Assembly (NCBI RefSeq): GCF_000741175.1
Contig: NZ_JGYS01000007.1
Location: 124,001-188,000, forward strand
DNA length: 64,000 bases
Direction: 5' to 3'
Source: Bifidobacterium callitrichos DSM 23973
Lineage (GTDB): Bacteria > Actinomycetota > Actinomycetes > Actinomycetales > Bifidobacteriaceae
The notes under the pieces: generated by a model
The model's database searches: none
Seen by the model: the letters and a program-made list of their open reading frames with translations, nothing else
What the model was told of the DNA's origin: nothing
Position numbers and translations under genes: made by a program
Shown: positions 16,411 through 24,592 of the stretch, piece after piece
Layout: every line of letters begins with the position of its first letter
How positions within the stretch are numbered: position 1 is the stretch's first letter

Positions 16411-16478
16411 GACCTTGAAACGCGATTATCCGCTGATGGTGACACTATGGTGCGCGCCAAAATCGGCAAGAAGGGCAG

Positions 16479-16688
16479 ATGAGTGTCGATTCGACGCACA
16501 ACTGGGATCGGTATGATCTGAACGCGCTGGATGCTGTTCCCGATATCGTTCGCAATCAGCTCGCCACGAACGTACGCATGTCCCCGATTATCGTTGACGC
16601 CATCTGCGCGACGCTCTCCCGGAGAATCCCCCTCATACGCGAGATCCGCGACAGTGTCTCGTTGCATTTAGCCTTGGTGAGAGTTTGA
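16479..16688 (+). CDS. Possible small hypothetical protein (69 residues)
   Basis: The ATG is preceded by AGAAGGG. The frame reads THNWDRYDLNALDAVPDIVR, then LATNVRMSPIIVDAICATLS, an even mix of helix-forming residues without low complexity. I do not recognise a family. The last 12 codons overlap the first unit of the CTCTCGC array, so it may be a truncated gene end or chance. Treat as uncertain. Confidence 0.3.
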   Translation: MSVDSTHNWDRYDLNALDAVPDIVRNQLATNVRMSPIIVDAICATLSRRIPLIREIRDSVSLHLALVRV

Positions 16689-16895
16689 TGCAGGCTGACG
16701 GCGATGATCTCTCGTTGCGAGGTCGTCAGTGAGAGACCACTGTTGGGCAGAGACAATAATCTCTCGCTGAGGGGTGTCTCGGCGAGAGTTCGGCGTCAGG
16801 ACCGATCAGATATCTCTCACTGAAGGCTCCCTAGTAAGAGATATCTGATGCGCTGTGTCAAGGATCACTCACTATCGGGGTGATCAGTGAGGGAG
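16656..16895. repeat. CTCTCGC palindromic array, cluster 3 (52-53 bp period)
   Basis: Five units start at 16656, 16709, 16761, 16814 and 16866, a period of 52 or 53 bp. Each is about 28 bp of the form CTCTCGC, 14 nt, GCGAGAG, with variation (for example CTCTCAC and GTAAGAG). Linkers are 25 nt and all end in AT. The unit at 16761-16788 is a perfect 7-bp arm palindrome. From 16900 to 17110 there is no gene, only a repeated CGACTGTGCAA at about 17054 and 17091. Confidence 0.65.
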
Positions 16896-17110
16896 CCCGG
16901 CAAAGCAGTCGTCATCGTTCATACCCTGCGAGAGAAGTGAGGAATATGTTGTTTTCCTAAGATCAGAGCGTTGAAAAACCGCGGAATTCCAACAGTCCTC
17001 AGACTCGAGAGGTCAAGGTGTACTTGGCCTATGTTCCAAACGGCTCTTTCGACTGTGCAAGCGTCTTCGTCCTTTGCCAAGCGTCACCTCCGACTGTGCA
17101 AAAGGAGTGC

Positions 17111-17785
17111 CTACTGCTCGAGTAGGGTGCCGTAGCGCGTGACGAGTCCCTGATTCACTCGCTCGAATTCGGGGATGTACTCATCGATGACGGTGCGTAC
17201 GAGCTGCTTGGCGCGCGACTCGTCATAGATGTGCGCCGAATCGTTGCGGTCGCGCAGCATGCGCAGCCAGAGCGATTCATCCATGAAGTCGTAGTACTGG
17301 TATGCCGTCTTGATGACATCCCGTGGGGAGCCGGAGGCGGAGACCGGGTCTCCTTCATATGCCAGCATCGCCTTGAACAGCTTCCAGCCGAGCTCGAACT
17401 GAAGCTCGAACTTGTCGATGACGCCGCTTTGGATGAACTCGTTGTCCAGATCCTGCGAGGGGGCCTGCCTCAGCGAGCGCAGTGCCGAGGCGTAGTTCTC
17501 ATACTTTTTCATAGAGTACCTTCCGGTGCGGGCTATCTCCGTTCTCAGGGATTCGGAGATCGGTCCGTCGAGGTTGATTACGTCCACCTTGAGCAGCGAC
17601 CAGAGCTCGTTCTGGAGTCGACTCTCCAACGAGTCGAAATCGGGGCATCCGGCCACAGCGAGGTCGATGTCGCTTTTGGGCCTGTTCGTGCCTTTGGCCC
17701 TGGAGCCGAAGAGTACGATCCTGCGTGCGCCGGATTCGGCTGCGAACTCGCGGATCTGCGCGTACACATCCTCGATGGGAATCAT
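17111..17785 (-). CDS. Fused MNT nucleotidyltransferase and HEPN (HI0074-type) protein
   Basis: The 224-residue protein joins two parts normally encoded by neighbouring toxin-antitoxin genes. Residues 1-95 are a minimal nucleotidyltransferase with VLFGSRAKGTNRPKSDIDLA, including the GS...DxD catalytic motif. Residues about 96-224 begin MKKYENYASALRSLRQAP and contain the HEPN motif RNDSAH (R-x4-H). MNT antitoxins add AMP to a Tyr in HEPN toxins, and HEPN toxins cut RNA. ATG at 17785 follows GGAGGGTGG. There is no frameshift at the joint, so this is a real fusion or the loss of one stop codon. In a fusion the pair would always be made in equal amounts. Confidence 0.8.
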   Translation of the reverse strand: MIPIEDVYAQIREFAAESGARRIVLFGSRAKGTNRPKSDIDLAVAGCPDFDSLESRLQNELWSLLKVDVINLDGPISESLRTEIARTGRYSMKKYENYASALRSLRQAPSQDLDNEFIQSGVIDKFELQFELGWKLFKAMLAYEGDPVSASGSPRDVIKTAYQYYDFMDESLWLRMLRDRNDSAHIYDESRAKQLVRTVIDEYIPEFERVNQGLVTRYGTLLEQ

Positions 17786-17883
17786 CAGCCACCCTCCGAT
17801 CCGTTGATTTGCACATGGTGTGTGTTTGCGGGCCTTCCTGTCGCCTATGATATGCCGATTGCGCCGCCATCTCATCTTTCCGT

Positions 17884-18048
17884 GCATCGCATTGCTGTTC
17901 ACCGCGTCGCGATTCGGCAGATGGTGGGGCAACGATCCGAAGTCCCGCTCGCAGACGGACATCGACGTCATGGCCGCGGATTCGGTGCATCATCGGATCC
18001 TGCTCGGCGAATGCAAGTGGAGGAACACGCTGGACATCGCCGCGACCA
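17884..18048 (+). pseudogene. Second DUF234 ATPase fragment
   Basis: About 165 bp encode ASRFGRWWGNDPKSRSQTDI followed by [20 protein letters not shown]. They match the fragment at about 6600-6760 with few differences at the DNA level. No ATPase part precedes it and no continuation follows; at its end a TTGTGGC palindromic element begins at once. It is a dead copy and shows that pieces of the 6.5 kb region were duplicated 11 kb away. Confidence 0.7.
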
Positions 18049-18361
18049 CATCATTCCGGATTCCGGCCGTATTGGCGCGATGTGGCAAAATCCGCTGCCA
18101 CAAGTGTTCGAAAACAGGATTCCGGGCGAGTCGTGACAGTATGTTCCGGAAGCGCTTGAGGCTCGATCCGAGTAGAATGGCGGAATTCCAAGGATTTGGC
18201 AATGGAAGGGTATGTCACGACGCTTGCATTACGCCGATTTCGTCGTGTTGTGGCCGGACCTGTTGCCACAAGTGTTCGAAAGAGCGAAATCGCTGGTCCT
18301 GTGACAGAGATTCCTGCCACAGGACCGCACAAGTACGGTTTCGGTCGTGTTGTGGAAACGT
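18045..18361. repeat. TTGTGGC palindromic element, copy A
   Basis: The element is about 315 bp with repeated words GCCACAA and TTGTGGC. TGCCACAAGTGTTCGAAA occurs at 18096 and TGCCACAAGTGTTCGAAA again at 18264, each preceded by TGTGGC and an 8-9-nt linker. Between them lies AATGGCGGAATTCC at 18176. Copy B at 24.6 kb has the same parts at the same spacing (168 bp against 167 bp). Bases 18362-18433 hold only GACTGCGCAC/TTTGCGCAC-type repeats. Confidence 0.7.
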
Positions 18362-18433
18362 AGAGCGGTTGAAGACGACCTGTGTACCGACCACATCTTC
18401 TGACTGCGCACGTGTCTTTGCCATTTGCGCACA

Positions 18434-19822
18434 TCAATCGGCGCTGACGTCCGTGAACTCCTCGACTCGAGTCATCGACCAGACGAACAGCGGGAACGCG
18501 GCGAACGCATACCCCTCGAACTGTATATAAAGGTATGCGAGCAGGATCAGCCAGCATACGGTGAGCTTATTCCACACGCACTGATGGCTACTGAGGAATC
18601 GCGCGGTCACTGTGATCAGCAGAATCAGCCCCACCAGACCGAACTCGGTGACGAAATTCGTATACAGACACATCGTCCATACGGTATCGGGGGTGGTCGT
18701 CGAATACCAGCCGGCCGCGCCGGTCGGATCGGTATGCATCGCGGTCAGTGCACGGACGGCCAGATCGGCCCCCTGATGAACGGCTTCGGCGATGTTGCCG
18801 GAACCATAGCCGCTTACCAGAGTCCATGGATGGGTGATCAGACCGCATAGGGGACCGAGCGACTGCCATATGCGCGCGAAGAACGAACCGTCGCCCTCCA
18901 TACCGTTGTTGAGGATCGAATCCAATCGTGAGTTCACGGCGAAACTGATCACCGACAGCACCGCCGTACCGATCAATCGCAGGATGCCCTGTTTGCGGGA
19001 ATCGGGATCGTGCCATGTGGTGCGGATGACGATCACGACGACCAGCGCCACCAGACAGTCCAGTACGATGCGCGTGCCCGCCCCCATGATCACACTGCCC
19101 ACGGCGAACGCGACGATGAGGTCACGCAGCCTACGGGCAAACACGGAATCGCGCGTCCGCATCAGCCAGTACAGCGGCAGCAGCACACCGAACAGATGCA
19201 TGCCGATGTAGCTCGGCTCGGCGAACAGGAACTGAGGGCGACCCGTCACGCCACCCCACTGGCCGGCGGTGCTGTACGAGCGATACATGAGGTGGTTGAA
19301 ATACCCGCTGATACTGCCTATATCGAGTCTCACCGCCAACCATTGCACCACGCCCACGCCGAATGCGAACCAGTATGCGGCGATCAGCGTGCGCACGCAT
19401 TCGCTCCAGTCAAGACGCTTATGCACGAAGGCGATGTCGAGTGCAGCCAGTGTCGCCGGGACGGCGATGACCCCGGACAGGCTCATCACGATGGCGACGT
19501 TATGCACGCCGAACGCGGCCCAACCCGCAGCGGACAGGTACACGAGAACGACGGGCAGCAGTGCGAACGGAGCATATCGATGAAGGGTCTGACGCAGCAG
19601 AGCTGGATTCGCCAGGCAATAGATAAGCAGCAGCCAGGGGCTTATCGGAGTCCAGAACGGCTGAAAGAACCCGATCGTCGTACCGTCGATCGGCAAGGTG
19701 ACGAGGGCGAGCCAGAACAGGTAGTCACTGCGGTCACGTGGAGTGAACAGCCGGGGAAGGAATGCCGGTTCGGATCTGCGATTGGCGGTTTCCGCGAAGT
19801 CGACGGGGAAGGAGGTGTCCAT
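18434..19822 (-). CDS. O-antigen ligase/polymerase-like membrane protein
   Basis: The 462-residue protein has about ten to eleven predicted membrane segments, for example WLALVTLPIDGTTIGFF, FALLPVVLVYLSAAG and GLVGLILLITVTA, and one long outer loop between GSGNIAEAVHQGAD and TMCLYTNFVTEFG. This layout is that of Wzy polymerases and WaaL-type ligases of exported polysaccharides. The loop bears several charged residues as expected, but no diagnostic motif proves which. ATG at 19822 has GGGAAAGGA upstream. The gene sits beside a tyrosine phosphatase that fits capsule or exopolysaccharide control, though no glycosyltransferase gene is adjacent here. Confidence 0.65.
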   Translation of the reverse strand: MDTSFPVDFAETANRRSEPAFLPRLFTPRDRSDYLFWLALVTLPIDGTTIGFFQPFWTPISPWLLLIYCLANPALLRQTLHRYAPFALLPVVLVYLSAAGWAAFGVHNVAIVMSLSGVIAVPATLAALDIAFVHKRLDWSECVRTLIAAYWFAFGVGVVQWLAVRLDIGSISGYFNHLMYRSYSTAGQWGGVTGRPQFLFAEPSYIGMHLFGVLLPLYWLMRTRDSVFARRLRDLIVAFAVGSVIMGAGTRIVLDCLVALVVVIVIRTTWHDPDSRKQGILRLIGTAVLSVISFAVNSRLDSILNNGMEGDGSFFARIWQSLGPLCGLITHPWTLVSGYGSGNIAEAVHQGADLAVRALTAMHTDPTGAAGWYSTTTPDTVWTMCLYTNFVTEFGLVGLILLITVTARFLSSHQCVWNKLTVCWLILLAYLYIQFEGYAFAAFPLFVWSMTRVEEFTDVSAD

Positions 19823-19954
19823 GTGGTCCTTTCCCGGGCGTCGGTTCAGCATCGACGCCCGAAAATCGGCCACGGCGTTGTGGTGGGTGTACAGAGGAGA
19901 AAGTGGCGCAAAGCGGCGCTATGTCATGAAGTCATGAGCATCGCGCGTCGCGAG

Positions 19955-20509
19955 TCACGCCACGGCATCGAAGATGGTGTTCACACCCTTCTTGATTTCG
20001 GCGTAGACGCGGTCGAACACCTCACGAGATTTGCGATGCGGGTCCTCGGTCTCCGGTGCCTCAGGCAGGAACGGACGGAGCATGGAGACGGATGCCATCA
20101 CCTCATTCAGGCGATCGCCGACAGTGTCCCCCGGAATCGGACCATCAGCGTGCAGATGTGAGCACACGTTGACAAAGTCGTTGAACAGGAACACCTTACG
20201 CGCGGCAAGCGGATTCTGATCGAGAAGGTCGGAGATCTGCTCGCGTTCGAAGCACAGGATCAGATTGGCGGTCCGGCTCAGATCCGAAGTGAGCGGAGTG
20301 GACACATGGGGATTCGCGTCGATGCCATCCGCCTTGAGGACGTCGATGGCCAGCGGATCCGCCGGATGCGGCGGATAATGCAACGTGCCGGCGGACCGTA
20401 CGTCCAGATCCTCGTTGTTCAATCCACGCGCGGCGAGGACGGAGCGGGTGTAGTACTCGGCCATGACGGAACGGCATTGGTTGCCGGTGCACACGTACAG
20501 AATCTGCAT
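19955..20509 (-). CDS. Low-molecular-weight protein-tyrosine phosphatase
   Basis: The 184-residue cytoplasmic enzyme starts MQILYVCTGNQCRS. The P-loop CTGNQCR (Cys-x5-Arg, residues 7-13) is complete, and the DP pair that supplies the general acid is present in EDPHRKS near residue 160. Such enzymes remove phosphate from tyrosine kinases that control capsule export (Wzb type). ATG at 20509 is preferred, with AAGGGAGA upstream. About 130 bp separate it from the polymerase-like gene on the same strand, and a terminator separates it from the surface protein gene. Confidence 0.88.
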   Translation of the reverse strand: MQILYVCTGNQCRSVMAEYYTRSVLAARGLNNEDLDVRSAGTLHYPPHPADPLAIDVLKADGIDANPHVSTPLTSDLSRTANLILCFEREQISDLLDQNPLAARKVFLFNDFVNVCSHLHADGPIPGDTVGDRLNEVMASVSMLRPFLPEAPETEDPHRKSREVFDRVYAEIKKGVNTIFDAVA

Positions 20510-20583
20510 AACAAATCTCCCTTCCGGAAAAGAAGATACCTCGCACATTGTGCGGGCTTTGTGTGGGCAGTGTGCGGGGCATG

Positions 20584-20617
20584 AAAAAACCGGGAATCAC
20601 ATGACTCCCGGTTTTTT
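20584..20617. terminator. Bidirectional Rho-independent terminator
   Basis: AAAAAACCGGGA (20584-20595) and TCCCGGTTTTTT (20606-20617) pair over 12 bp with a 10-nt loop and end in six T on either strand. It ends the minus-strand surface-protein transcript starting near 21.2 kb. Confidence 0.88.
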
Positions 20618-20668
20618 CTCTTTAAGTTATTTACGGCTGTGCGGCTTCAGCTTTACAGCCTCGCTCAT

Positions 20669-21175
20669 TCAGCGACGGTTGGTCGTCTTGCGGACGGCGA
20701 ACAGGGCGATGCCGGCAGCGGCCAGCAGAGCGACGGCCACGCCGTACGGGGCGACGGTGGCACCGGTCTTGGCGATGGTGGCGGCACCAGTGTTGGAGAC
20801 CGACTGATCGCCGGCACCGGTGGCGGGCACCGTGATGGACGCGGTGTGAGTGCCGGAAGCGGCGGAAGCGGTGACCGTGATGGTCTTACCGGCCTGGCCA
20901 GCCTTGAAGATGTAACGCAGGGTCAGGGAGCCGTCGGACTTGGCGGTGAAGGTGCGCTCGCCGATCTGCTGAACATCGGCAACCACGGCGTCATCCCACT
21001 TGACGGTGACGTTCTCGTTCGGCTCGAAGGTGCCGGCCGGGAAAGCGACGGTGGCGGTGTTGCCGCTGACGGTGACGGTGGCACCGTACGGGGCGGCGAC
21101 GGCGGTGTTGGCGGCGAAGCCGAAGCCGAGAACCGCGACGATAGTAGCCAGAAGGGCCATGAACTTCTTCATCAT
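20669..21175 (-). CDS. Small sortase-anchored surface protein
   Basis: The 168-residue protein has a signal peptide (MMKKFMALLATIVAVLGFGF, then AANTAVA), an Ig-like beta domain of about 100 residues (VTVSGNTATVAFPAGTFEPN, then KAGQAGKTITVTASAASG) and a C-terminal sorting signal: IAKTG, a hydrophobic run VAVALLAAAGIALFAV and a basic end RKTTNRR. IAKTG is a variant of the LAxTG/LPxTG sortase motif. GGAGGAATT precedes the start. The APYGA string occurs both just after the signal peptide and near the anchor (VAPYG). The ligand is unknown. Confidence 0.75.
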   Translation of the reverse strand: MMKKFMALLATIVAVLGFGFAANTAVAAPYGATVTVSGNTATVAFPAGTFEPNENVTVKWDDAVVADVQQIGERTFTAKSDGSLTLRYIFKAGQAGKTITVTASAASGTHTASITVPATGAGDQSVSNTGAATIAKTGATVAPYGVAVALLAAAGIALFAVRKTTNRR

Positions 21176-21455
21176 GATAATTCCTCCTCTAATTCGAATA
21201 TTCCACATCATGCGACATGGAGAGCATTGATGGCAGTAGACTTGCTCACTTGATTGCTTGCGTACTACCTGTCTGCTGTGCTGTCCGCTCTTTTCCGTGT
21301 CTGAACCCTTACTGTACACCCCCTTGTGACACCCCCGTTTGGTTGCTATGAATGGGGATGCCGCCATGTGACAACGGCGTCACACCATGTGACATGGTTC
21401 GCGCATGCGCCAAGCTCCGGGGGAATGCCTCCAAGCTTCTGGAAAGGGCGAAAAC

Positions 21456-21494
21456 GTTGGAATTTCAAGGATTTAGCGCGATTTACTTGAAATT
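21456..21494. repeat. GAATTTCAAG inverted repeat in a gene-free stretch
   Basis: A 10-bp perfect arm (GAATTTCAAG / CTTGAAATTC) surrounds an inner loop of about 16 nt. It lies in the 400-bp gap between the surface protein and the XRE gene, where I see no gene. The phrase GGAATTTCAAGGATTT resembles GGAATTCCAAGGATTT in the TTGTGGC element at 18.2 kb. Confidence 0.45.
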
Positions 21495-21581
21495 CATATA
21501 TCGCGACACGCCCGGAGCGTAATCAAAGGGCGAAATTGGGAGAGGGGGCTGGGGAGAGGCTGGCCTGGGGAGAGACTGGGG

Positions 21582-21842
21582 CTATCGCGCGGTTCTTGCG
21601 GTTCTTGCGGTTCTTGCGGTTGCGGAGGCCGTATCGGTGTCCATGTCCTCGTCCTCGAAACTGAACAGTTCTTCGACGCTTGTACCGAATACCTTGGCGA
21701 GATCCATGGCCAGGCGAAGCGAAGGGCAATACTGCCCCTGTTCCAGTCTGCCGATGGTCTCGCGGCGAACATTGACGAGATCGGCCAGATCGGACTGTTT
21801 CAGACCGCGTTCGAGCCGATGGAATTTGATGGTGGTCTTCAT
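21582..21842 (-). CDS. XRE-family regulator with a repeat-encoded tail
   Basis: The 86-residue protein is a YozG/Xre-like small regulator: LKQSDLADLVNVRRETIGRL is the helix-turn-helix, then EQGQYCPSLRLAMDLAKVFG and an acidic segment. The last 12 residues (ATARTARTARTAR) come from a 9-bp tandem repeat, so tail length can change by slippage in whole codons. The stop overlaps nothing, but the start overlaps the upstream membrane protein gene by ATGA. Such regulator/membrane pairs are common in Gram-positives; their signal is not known. Confidence 0.8.
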   Translation of the reverse strand: MKTTIKFHRLERGLKQSDLADLVNVRRETIGRLEQGQYCPSLRLAMDLAKVFGTSVEELFSFEDEDMDTDTASATARTARTARTAR

Positions 21843-22258
21843 TCGTCATCCTCGCCAGTGTCGCCTTGATGTTCCAGCCAGAGATATCGTGCGTCGGCGA
21901 TGGCCAATGCCAGCATCCCCAGAGTGGGCAGGATCATCGGAGTTGCCATGACGTACGTCCGAAGCAGCAGCCCGGAAAGCAGATTGGCGAAACCGAGCAC
22001 CATGAGGACGATGACCAGCGTGATAAAGGCGAATCGCGTCGACAGCAACTGATGCTGGTCTGACAGTTCGTCGGAACGGGGATTCTCGCGGCGGAAAACC
22101 AGCACAACCCAGATCTCACCTGCCACCCAGAACAGGGCCACCGCCACGGTGGCGATCAGACCGAACATGCTGCTGTCGTTGAACAGCTGGGTGGCGCATG
22201 CGATCGCGCCGATCAGTTCAATGACCATTCTGGAGGCGATATATCGGTTGAACGTCAT
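21839..22258 (-). CDS. Small integral membrane protein paired with the XRE regulator
   Basis: The 139-residue protein has four likely membrane helices: MVIELIGAIACATQLF, FGLIATVAVALFWVAGEIWV, FAFITLVIVLMVLGFANLL and VMATPMILPTLGMLALAIA. A short charged loop (RRENPRSDELSDQHQ) joins helices 2 and 3, and the tail is acidic. There is no transport or enzyme motif. It is the first gene of a two-gene operon and is translationally coupled to the regulator, so it may sense membrane state or hold the regulator. Confidence 0.7.
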   Translation of the reverse strand: MTFNRYIASRMVIELIGAIACATQLFNDSSMFGLIATVAVALFWVAGEIWVVLVFRRENPRSDELSDQHQLLSTRFAFITLVIVLMVLGFANLLSGLLLRTYVMATPMILPTLGMLALAIADARYLWLEHQGDTGEDDE

Positions 22259-22402
22259 CGGTTTCCTCCTTGCATGGATACGGAGCCGGATTCTCTATTG
22301 GGCATCTTGCTATTGGACATCTTGTCTAGCGGTGTTGATTGACCGCTATTTTTTCAAAATCTAATATATGCCGTGAATGAGAAGGCAGGGAGTGACGGGA
22401 TC

Positions 22403-23395
22403 ATGATCAGGAATATGAGGACTGTGGAAGAAATGGCGCGTCGCGCGGTCGTTTCGGCTGTGGCGGCGCTCGGCGCGTGCGGACTGGCGCTCGCGGTGCC
22501 TGCGGGTGCGATGGCGGCGGATTCGTCATCGTCGTCGCTGGGAGTCGCCGGGGTCTCGGGGGAGTCGAGCGTAACGGCTCCCGCGAGCGGAAGCACCGGA
22601 TCCGGAGACGCTGCAAGCGTCGATGCGCGCGGTCTCAGCGGGCTCGGCGCGGCGATCGACCACATCCACAACACGAACCAGCAGATCCATCAGGACATCG
22701 TCACCCATCACGAGCATATGGAGCAGATCCACGATCAGATCCATCAGGACGTGGACGATCTGCGCCAGCATCACGAGCAGGCATGGCAGGACGCGCAGCA
22801 GGCGCACGACGACATCAAGAACGCCATCGACGGCGCCTACGATCGGGCGCACGAGCGTCACGAGATCATCCATCAGGACATGGTCGACCACCAGCAGCAT
22901 CTCGACCAGCTGCAGGCCGACTGGAAGACCGAGCACGATCTCATCAAGCAGAATCACCTGCAGTGGGTATCCGCACGCGAACAGTGGCACAAGGCCTTCC
23001 AGGACGCGCTCAACGACTCGCTGAACAACGGTCTGGGCAACGGATCCACCTCCGGGGGCGCGAACGGTGGTACCGGCAACGGTGGTACCGGCTCTGGTTC
23101 CACCGCGAACGCCGGTTCCAACGGCAACGGCACCGTGACCAACGCCTCCGCCAACGGCACCGGTTCGGTCAATGGCACATCCAATGGCTCATCCAACGGC
23201 GCGGCCTCGTCCAACACCGCGACGGGCAACAACGGATCCGGCAACGCCGTCTCCCGCGCCGTGCAGGGCACGCTGGCCGAAACCGGCATCGCCCTGCCTG
23301 TGCTGCTTGCTGTCACCTTCGGCCTGTTCGCCGCCGCCTACATCCTCAAGGTCATCGCCCAGTACCACTCCGAAACGGCCAATCGCTCCCTGTAG
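22403..23395 (+). CDS. Histidine-rich coiled-coil surface protein with LAETG anchor
   Basis: The 330-residue secreted protein has a signal peptide (VVSAVAALGACGLALAVPAG), a Ser-rich linker, and a coiled-coil of about 110 residues very rich in His and Gln, including HIHNTNQQIHQDIVTHHEHM and IHQDVDDLRQHHEQAW. A Gly/Ser/Asn/Thr spacer of about 80 residues follows, then the sorting signal LAETG, a hydrophobic stretch and a short tail. Repeats such as IHQD recur about every 15-30 residues. The layout is that of a wall-anchored stalk with a coiled-coil head. The His spacing could allow metal binding. I do not recognise the head domain. The start at 22403 is a choice; 22373 (GTG) and 22415 are possible. 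Confidence 0.65.
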   Translation: MIRNMRTVEEMARRAVVSAVAALGACGLALAVPAGAMAADSSSSSLGVAGVSGESSVTAPASGSTGSGDAASVDARGLSGLGAAIDHIHNTNQQIHQDIVTHHEHMEQIHDQIHQDVDDLRQHHEQAWQDAQQAHDDIKNAIDGAYDRAHERHEIIHQDMVDHQQHLDQLQADWKTEHDLIKQNHLQWVSAREQWHKAFQDALNDSLNNGLGNGSTSGGANGGTGNGGTGSGSTANAGSNGNGTVTNASANGTGSVNGTSNGSSNGAASSNTATGNNGSGNAVSRAVQGTLAETGIALPVLLAVTFGLFAAAYILKVIAQYHSETANRSL

Positions 23396-23425
23396 TCGGC
23401 ATCCTGCGGCTCTCCTGCCTTGTTT

Positions 23426-24448
23426 TCATGCCTTGGTTGGATCGCGTTTGACCTGCCCGCGTGCGAGTCGTTTCGCGACTTTGTTCAATGGCCTTGGCGT
23501 GAGCAGAAACGTGAATCTGGCCCCATTGGCTATCAGGTTACGGCTCAATCGCCATGCGAATTCCTCATGCGACGCCTCATCCGCCAGCGTGGCCGCATTG
23601 GCGACGAATATCCTCCATCCGTGATTCTGCAGCCAATCGCGCTTCTGCTGATCGCGATACCACTGCGTCTTGTCGGTGCGATGCTGATCGCCGTCATACT
23701 CGACGGCCACGCGAAACTCCGGCCACGCAAGATCAAGCGTCATCGCACTTCCTGATTTGAACGTGGCGTTCGGCACCACGTAATTCGTTCGCGGCAGGGG
23801 GACGTCATGCTGCAGGAGGCGCAGACGGATCTCGGATTCCTTGGGGGAAGCCGCATTGGGCATCAGCAGCGGAGCGGCGAGTGTGCACAGTCGTTTGCCT
23901 CGGAACGGTGATAGGCCGAGAGTCATGCTGATGAGCTTGTCTCGCAGAGCGGTGCCATTGCCTCGCATGGATACAGGCTGCTGCTGTTCGGCAGCGTTGA
24001 TGATCGAATCGCCGAGAATGACCAACTGCATGAGGTCAACGTGATCGGCCATCTGAGCCCACGTGGAGAACAGGTCGATCGCAAATACATGCTTGTTGAT
24101 GCGCAGAATTCGTTCGTTATTGAGCTGCTTCCATACGTGTGGCTGTGTTCGCACCTGTGTCTGTGTCTGTGCCGAAGGTGCCTTTTTGCGGATCCTCTTG
24201 TCGGGCGAGCTGCTGACCGTGTGAAGTGCGGTCATGTCGAGATCACATGCCGGTAGCGGGACCTCTTGCAGTACCAGCGATGTCGTCAGACCGAACAGTA
24301 GCGGCTGGCCCAGCAGCTTCGCTGTGTTGGTGCACAGATCGATCATGGACCGTTTTCGTTGCTTGAGGCTTTCTCCCATCGGGAGAGTTGCGCTGGTGTT
24401 GGTGCTCACATTGGCGTTCATGGTGATTGCGGAGTTCATGGTATTCAT
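23426..24448 (-). CDS. DUF559-type endonuclease-like protein
   Basis: The 340-residue soluble protein has an N-terminal helical part of unknown fold and a C-terminal Vsr/DUF559 domain. The nuclease half starts LDLAWPEFRVAVEYDGDQHR (Asp and Glu of a PD-(D/E)xK-like site), then QQKRDWLQNHGWRIFV and the final AWRLSRNLI. In many bacteria similar proteins resemble type IV TA AbiEi or repair nucleases, but this one's role is not known. The start is uncertain: ATG at 24448 gives a Thr/Asn-rich extension, and 24379 is an alternative. It converges on the LAETG gene, 30 bp apart. Confidence 0.65.
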   Translation of the reverse strand: MNTMNSAITMNANVSTNTSATLPMGESLKQRKRSMIDLCTNTAKLLGQPLLFGLTTSLVLQEVPLPACDLDMTALHTVSSSPDKRIRKKAPSAQTQTQVRTQPHVWKQLNNERILRINKHVFAIDLFSTWAQMADHVDLMQLVILGDSIINAAEQQQPVSMRGNGTALRDKLISMTLGLSPFRGKRLCTLAAPLLMPNAASPKESEIRLRLLQHDVPLPRTNYVVPNATFKSGSAMTLDLAWPEFRVAVEYDGDQHRTDKTQWYRDQQKRDWLQNHGWRIFVANAATLADEASHEEFAWRLSRNLIANGARFTFLLTPRPLNKVAKRLARGQVKRDPTKA

Positions 24449-24592
24449 GCCGTCACGGTATCCGTTGCCGTTCGATGCAGTACAGGGCGATTGACCGATG
24501 TGGGTGGAGGTCTCGGCCTCCGGCGTGTTGGGGATAACTCAACGCACGGCAAGCGCTCGTATATGCCTCGCCTACTGGAATCATGTCGCCTC

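Noticed and set aside
16656..16895. CRISPR array
   Set aside because: The units vary a great deal, spacers are only 25 nt and share an AT ending, and no cas gene is in the window.
17820..18530. 236-residue plus-strand frame
   Set aside because: Only its first quarter is a DUF234 fragment. The rest crosses the palindromic element and the end of the polymerase-like gene in antisense.
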